Assembly: GCA_030248215.1 (NCBI GenBank)
Contig: JASANG010004131.1
Location: 467,452-531,451, forward strand
Direction: 5' to 3'
DNA from: Enoplolaimus lenunculus
Lineage: Eukaryota; Nematoda; Enoplea; Enoplida; Thoracostomopsidae
DNA: 64,000 nucleotides
Made by a program: the position numbers and the translations under genes. A model generated the notes under the pieces. The model did not search any database, was not told where the DNA came from, and saw nothing but the letters and a program-made list of their open reading frames with translations. Of this stretch, positions 58,772 through 64,000 are shown piece after piece. The first letter of the stretch is position 1. Every line of letters begins with the position of its first letter.

Positions 58772-59038
58772 CTGAAATCAAAATATTAAAAATAGCAAAA
58801 ATTAAATAAAAAAATGTTTGTTTTACTAATGTTTTCTAACCGACGGCGTTCAGAGTCGACAGCGTATTCCATCTGAAATCAAAATATTAAAAATAGCAAA
58901 AATTAAATAAAAAAATGCTTGTTTTACTAATGTTTTCTAACCGACGGCGTTCAGAGTCGACAGCGTATTCCATCTGAAATCAAAATATTAAAAATAGCAA
59001 AAATTAAATAAAAAAAAGTTTGTTTTACTAATGTTTTC
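58736..59038 (-). repeat. 101-bp tandem triplication of a 3' splice site and exon start
   Basis: Three nearly identical 101-bp copies lie at 58,736-58,836, 58,837-58,937 and 58,938-59,038. Each contains, on the minus strand, the end of the intron, the TTTCAG acceptor and the first 33-36 nt of the 58,619-58,771 exon. Only the copy nearest the exon body runs on into the full exon. The other two are exon-start decoys that run back into intron sequence. Confidence 0.92.
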
Positions 59039-59128
59039 TGAACGCTCGTAGACACGCCTGTTTATAAATACGTAGAAACGAAAATAGTAGAAATCAGTTG
59101 AAAACGTCTGCTCACAAGTGTACCCTGT
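58772..59128 (-). other. intron upstream of the outermost exon
   Basis: It contains two extra copies of the 101-bp splice-site unit and then about 90 bp of plain sequence up to the LTR element. No further upstream exon was seen up to 64,000. Confidence 0.6.
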
Positions 59129-61300
59129 TGTAAAGAAGTGACTGCCCTGTCATCTTGCTCTTTTTGAATCCAGTTTTATTGGCCCGGTTACTGCCGAAAA
59201 TAGAGCAAGAAGGGCATATTCAGCAATCTGCGTACTGTATGCAGCGGGGACAGGATTTTCAGCATCGCAAGTTTGCGATCCTGCATTTTACTGATTCCCA
59301 AGCACTTTGAATGGTAATTGAATTCGGATTAATTTGAGGTACCAGAGTTTTTGTACCCCTGTTCCTAATATATACTCTCTATTTACGACCCACATTGGGG
59401 CGGGTCAAACACACACAGCTGTGTGTGTTTCTTTTTGTCTTGCTTTGTTGGTTTCCTGTTGTCTGGTCTTTAACTCTATGTAGCTGCTTTGCAGCTTTCT
59501 GCAGCTGGCTTCTCAAACTAGTATACAATTTGCATAAATTTATTACTTTTCGAAAAATTATCGAAATTTATGCAAATTTCGAATTTTAGTATGCAAATTA
59601 ACCTTCAATTAGCCACAATTATCGGCTATAAAAGCGCTCAAACCGCAGTTCAAGGAGCGCAGTTGTCGAATTTTGTCGGAAAACGTTGCTGGTAACAAAC
59701 GTTCTGCGCTTGATTCAACTATGTTATTTCTGATGTTTTTATGGCTTTTGTTATTTGTTAATTTTTTTAAGGTCCACAGGTATGTGGACCTGTTTCTTTC
59801 TAATTATTAATAAAATGGTTACTATTTACTATCTATTATGTGTAATAAGCGATTAAGCGATCACTTCTCGCAGCAGTCGGAGGTGTATACAACATCCCGA
59901 GACCGCATGACCGCGAGCATCTTAGTGTACGGTGGGCGGCAGTCTATCCGTTAGGGGCTCAGGCCCGAGAAACGAAAAGTTTCACACGAACCACGCGCAT
60001 GAAGGTAAATTGTTTACATTTTGTGCGTTTTATACTAATAACTTGTCAGGCCTGACTCTTTTTGCTAAAATCCGTCTAGTTTTCGGGATTAGTAATGCTT
60101 AGGCAGTGCGCAGGCCTAGGCAATCCACCCGCATGGTGGGGTCTAAGCCTAATCGTTTACATAGTATTTATTATACACACACGGGATTCTTAGCCGTTCA
60201 ATTTCGCTCTGTCCCGGGACGTCCGCCCCTTTCCTCCCTCTTTGTACATATCACGCTTGAACCTACCCGTATTTTTCTCGGTTCTTTGAGTGCTTATGCT
60301 AGTCACGCGCGCGCTGAGCTTAGGCTGAGTTTGAGTTGCCTGAGTTCTTAATTTCTGTAACTTGGGTGCTAGTTGGATTATTGCACCTAAGAAGTTTTAT
60401 CGGTTTTTGGCTAAGAACTAACTATAGCCGAATTAAGTCTATTACGAAGTTTTATACAATCGGTGGATATTTCTAGTTCTTTTCGGTTTAAATTCGTGAC
60501 GCGCGATCAGAATTTGGTTATTCGTAAATTTGCGTCGCGTATAGAATTTGGATATCAGTGTCGCGGTGATAATCTTTGCGCGAAACTTAATTATTCGGAA
60601 ATTTGCGGCGCTCATAAATCGCCGTTATTCGCGCCGCCCTAATTTTTATCCGATTGTCACCCGGTAGAGTGACAGCGTGTACTTTCTAGTCAGATTCGCT
60701 GGCGGGATCTTACAGTGAACTTGTGTCGGTTTGCGCTTATTTTTCGGCGATCGGTTTCTTGCAAGGACGCTTATGCCTAGGGTATTCAGCTGGATTTCCT
60801 TGCTTTGGCGTGATGCTTTTAGGCTAAGTGGAGTTACCGTTCTCCGAAAGTGGGTGCATTCCGACTTGGTTGTGCTGGGGGTGATTGCCATTTTTGCGGA
60901 TCCCCGTGATTCCCTGTGTTGGTGACTTTGGGACGAACCTACCCCAGTCGCGGGCCTAGCGTAGCGCAACGCATTCGATTATTTTCCATCCATAAGCAGA
61001 AAGTTGCCGAGGGTAGGCGGCGCTGTTTTTACTTTCTGACTTATATGGGGGCTACTCCAGCTTTCATATAAGGTCGCCATACACAGGGGTCGCATGACCC
61101 AATCCCTTAAATATTTTACTTATTCCCCTTGTATATAGTTAAGTTAATCGCCCCCTAATTGTTTGCGTTATCTAATTTAGTAATGTTTTAGATTTTACAG
61201 ACTAACTAGTTGACATGTGCGATCGCCCGTCTATATTTAGTCGCCCTATTTATATCGACTAATACGGTTTGCACGGTAGTGCAAACCTATTGGCAGTTAC
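59129..61300 (+). mobile_element. left long direct repeat (putative LTR); right border approximate
   Basis: It starts TGTAAAGAAGTGACTGCC. The same sequence restarts at 62,134 and stays highly similar to the window edge, so the repeat is at least about 1.9 kb. It has TATAAAAG at 59,627, a perfect GGTCCACA/TGTGGACC hairpin at 59,771-59,790 and AATAAA at 59,809, in promoter-to-polyA order. The 3' border cannot be set because the right copy is cut off. Short open frames in it look like chance. Confidence 0.7.
59528..59598 (+). promoter_or_regulatory. three octamer (POU-type) motifs upstream of the LTR TATA box
   Basis: ATTTGCAT at 59,528-59,535 and ATGCAAAT at 59,570-59,577 and 59,591-59,598 are perfect octamers. 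The first two sit in an inverted repeat (AATTTGCATAAATTT facing AAATTTATGCAAATT). They end 28 bp before TATAAAAG and are conserved in the right copy. Confidence 0.6.
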
Positions 61301-62133
61301 ACTTCTGATCGCGATATCCACATCCGGAGAAAACAACCGTAAGACACAAGCATACACTAGTCTCCAGAAAAGTAAGTATTGTCTTTTTGGCATTTTAATT
61401 GTTGTCTGAATGTGGTACGGTCTGAAATCTAGTCACATGATGTTTTAACAATTTTTCGGTTGCTTTAAATTTTTCTACAACACTATAGATCTCAGCCGAA
61501 AACACCGCAATTCTAGCTATGTTCTGGTCTCACAAATCATCTCATTAATAGTTCAGTAAATTCAGTTAAGCAGTAGCAATAGCAGAATGTTGTTCATTTG
61601 TATTTATTTCTAAACAATTGTAACTTTAGGTTTCCTTCCAGTCATATGGTCACCGACAGCAGTCGTGTGACACTTCAAGCGATAATGCTGTTTAAGTGTG
61701 ATGTTATTGATTCCTGTTAGCTGGATCTCAAGAAACGGTTAAAAAAAATCGGCGATGAATTTTCAATGGCATTCCAGAGAAATAATGATGATTATTATTA
61801 TTGTTAAGCATCACATTTATATATTTATTCGTTCATAGATCATTGTAATGCTTTTTGCAGAGCGTGGCGTGCTTTATGTGAAAATTTTTCTACAGAATTT
61901 TTTTCGATATTAGCTCGCATCAAAGTTTTAGCAACTTATATTTCAAACAACTAATTTTCGGTTTTCTGACCTATGGGTACCTGACTTCTGCAATTGCACA
62001 CGGATCCACTGTAGTCTTTTCACCGCAAGTTGTCAGTTGCAGTCGCTTCTTTGGAATCCTTTTTTCTTTTATATTATTCTGTCGTTGCAGAACGCAAGTC
62101 CCGATGTGGGCATCGGGCTTAAAGAAAGGAGGG
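61301..62133 (+). mobile_element. short interior of a non-autonomous LTR element
   Basis: This is the region between the two direct repeats. It has no substantial ORF and no recognisable gag or pol. It ends in the purine tract AAAGAAAGGAGGG (62,121-62,133) immediately before the right repeat's TG, where a retroelement polypurine tract would be. No primer-binding site was identified. Confidence 0.6.
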
Positions 62134-64000
62134 TGTAAAGAAGTGACTGCCCTGTCATCTTGCTCTTTTTGAATCCAGTTTTATTGGCCCGGTTACTGCC
62201 GAAAATGGAGCAAGAAGGGCATATTCAGCAATCTGCGTACTGTATGCAGCGGGGACAGGATTTTCAGCATCGCAAGTTTGCGATCCTGCATTTTACTGAT
62301 TCCCAAGCACTTTGAATGGTAATTGAATTCGGATTAATTTGAGGTACCAGAGTTTTTGTACCCCTGTTCCTAATATATACTCTCTATTTACGACCCGCAT
62401 TGGGGCGGGTCAAACACACACAGCTGTGTGTGTTTCTTTTTGTCTTGCTTTGTTGGTTTCCTGTTGTCTGGTCTTTAACTCTATGTAGCTGCTTTGCAGC
62501 TTTCTGCAGCTGGCTTCTCGAACTAGTATACAATTTGCATAAATTTATTACTTTTCGAAAAATTATCGAAATTTATGCAAATTTCGAATTTTAGTATGCA
62601 AATTAACCTTCAATTAGCCACAATTATCGGCTATAAAAGCGCTCAAACCGCAGTTCAAGGAGCGCAGTTGTCGAATTTTGTCGGAAAACGTTGCTGGTAA
62701 CAAACGTTCTGCGCTTGATTCAACTATGTTATTTCTGATGTTTTTATGGCTTTTGTTATTTGTTAATTTTTTTAAGGTCCACAGGTATGTGGACCTGTTT
62801 CTTTCTAATTATTAATAAAATGGTTACTATTTACTATCTATTATGTGTAATAAGCGATTAAGCGATCACTTCTCGCAGCAGTCGGAGGTGTATACAACAT
62901 CCCGAGACCGCAAGACCGCGAGCATCTTAGTGTACGGTGGGCGGCAGTCTATCCGTTAGGGGCTCAGGCCCGAGAAACGAAAAGTTTCACACGAACCACG
63001 CGCATGAAGGTAAATTGTTTTCATTTTGTGCGTTTTATACTAATAACTTGTCAGGCCTGACTCTTTTTGCTAAAATCCGTCTAGTTTTCGGGATTAGTAA
63101 TGCTTAGGCAGTGCGCAGGCTTAGGCAATCCACCCGCATGGTGGGGTCTAAGCCTAATCGTTTACATACTATTTATTATACACACACGGGATTCTTAGCC
63201 GTTCAATTTCGCTCTGTCCCGGGACGTCCGCCCCTTTCCTCCCTCTTTGTACATATCACGCTTGAACCTACCCGTATTTTTCTCGGTTCTTTGAGTGCTT
63301 ATGCTAGTCACGCGCGCGCTTACTTTATGCTGTTTGACTGCCTAGTTCTTACTTCTGTAATGGTGCTAGTTGGATTATTGCACCTAAGAAGTTTTATCGG
63401 TTTTTGGCTAAGAACTAACTATAGCCGAATTAAGTCTATTACGAAGTTTTATACAATCGGTGGATATTTCTAGTTCTTTTCGGTTTAAATTCGTGACGCG
63501 TAAATTTGCGTCGCGTATAGAATTTGGATATCAGTGTCGCGATGATAATCTTTGCGCGAAACTTAATTATTCGGAAATTTGCGGCGCTCATAAATCGCCG
63601 TTATTCGCGCCGCCCTAATTTTTATCCGATTGTCACCCGGTAGACAAGCGTGTACTTTCTAGTCAGATTCGCTGGCGGGATCTTACAGTGAACTTGTGTC
63701 GGTTTGCGCTTATTTTTCGGCCATCGGTTTCTCGCAAGGATGCTTATGCCTAGGGATTCAGCTGGATTTCCTTGCTTCGGCGTGATGCTTTTAGGCTAAG
63801 TGGAGTTACCGTTCTCCGAAAGTGGGTGCATTCCGACTTGGTTGTGCTGGGGGTGATTGCCATTTTTGCGGATCCCCGTGATTCCCTGCGTTGGTGACCT
63901 TCGGACGAACCTACCCCAGTCGCGGGCCTAAGCGTAGCGCAACGCATTTCGATTATTTTCCATCCATAAGCAGAAAGTTGCCGAGGGTAGGCGGCGCTGT
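62134..64000 (+). mobile_element. right long direct repeat (putative LTR), cut by window edge
   Basis: It is near-identical to 59,129-61,025, including TATAAAAG (62,632), the hairpin, AATAAA and the octamers, with a few small length differences. The high similarity suggests an insertion younger than the MITEs. Confidence 0.75.

Noticed and set aside
7644-58771. Nesprin or spectraplakin identity for the host gene
   Set aside because: Generic spectrin-repeat features would fit, but the hinge position and the repeat 19/20/21 sequence order fit dystrophin better. Kept as an alternative until searched.
59395-63947. Short open frames inside the two long direct repeats
   Set aside because: They lie in regulatory-type LTR sequence with no recognisable domains. 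Being present in both copies only reflects the duplication.

Overview
The window is animal (metazoan) nuclear DNA, AT-rich, with one intron-rich protein gene and very heavy transposon-derived content. There are no operons, bacterial-type genes or CRISPR arrays. I cannot name the species. Short TTAGGC arrays (the nematode-type telomere unit) occur in the introns, but they sit inside small transposons and say little about taxonomy.

The host gene lies on the minus strand. It runs from about 58.8 kb (5' side in this window) to about 7.6 kb (3' side) and continues past the left edge; its first exons lie beyond 58.8 kb or outside the window. I rebuilt 18 well-supported exons and two probable ones. 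Every junction has AG/GT borders, and the phases stay in register through the whole chain (about 1,060 codons). The product is a rod of spectrin-type triple-helical repeats, interrupted by a disordered, polyglutamine- and acid-rich hinge encoded at 38.8-40.2 kb. From memory, the repeats before and after that hinge match vertebrate dystrophin repeats 19, 20, 21 and the start of 22, in order, with hinge 3 in the expected place. I therefore call it a dystrophin/utrophin-family gene. The actin-binding N-terminus and the WW/EF/ZZ C-terminus are not in the window.

Region by region: 1-7.6 kb is non-coding with decayed MITEs. The 7.6-27.6 kb stretch is one intron of about 20 kb, holding a long palindrome, a satellite of about 24 copies of a 94-bp unit (9.3-11.6 kb), and many MITEs. 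The 27.6-29.9 kb stretch has three exons. The 29.9-36.9 kb intron contains a 2.7-kb CACTG-ended DNA transposon with a GC-rich ORF carrying a PAM2-like motif. The 36.9-47.4 kb stretch is the exon-dense core, including the hinge. The 47.4-56.6 kb stretch has one probable exon, a 48-bp coding-like minisatellite and a piggyBac-type MITE with a tRNA-like segment. The 56.6-58.8 kb stretch has four exons, and the outermost has a tandemly triplicated 3' splice site. From 59.1 kb to the right edge lie two long direct repeats with a short interior, best read as a non-autonomous LTR element in the opposite orientation to the gene.

Mobile DNA falls into several families recognisable from termini and target-site duplications: at least three hAT-type MITE families (8-bp TSD), an unclassified MITE family with 7-bp TSDs (five copies), TTAGGC-bearing MITEs, CACT-ended elements with 2-bp TSDs, a piggyBac-type MITE (TTAA), and tRNA-derived SINE pieces. 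The most striking local event is a hAT-type MITE inserted exactly at a splice donor, whose 8-bp TSD is the donor itself (GTAAGTTG), so both copies of the donor survive.
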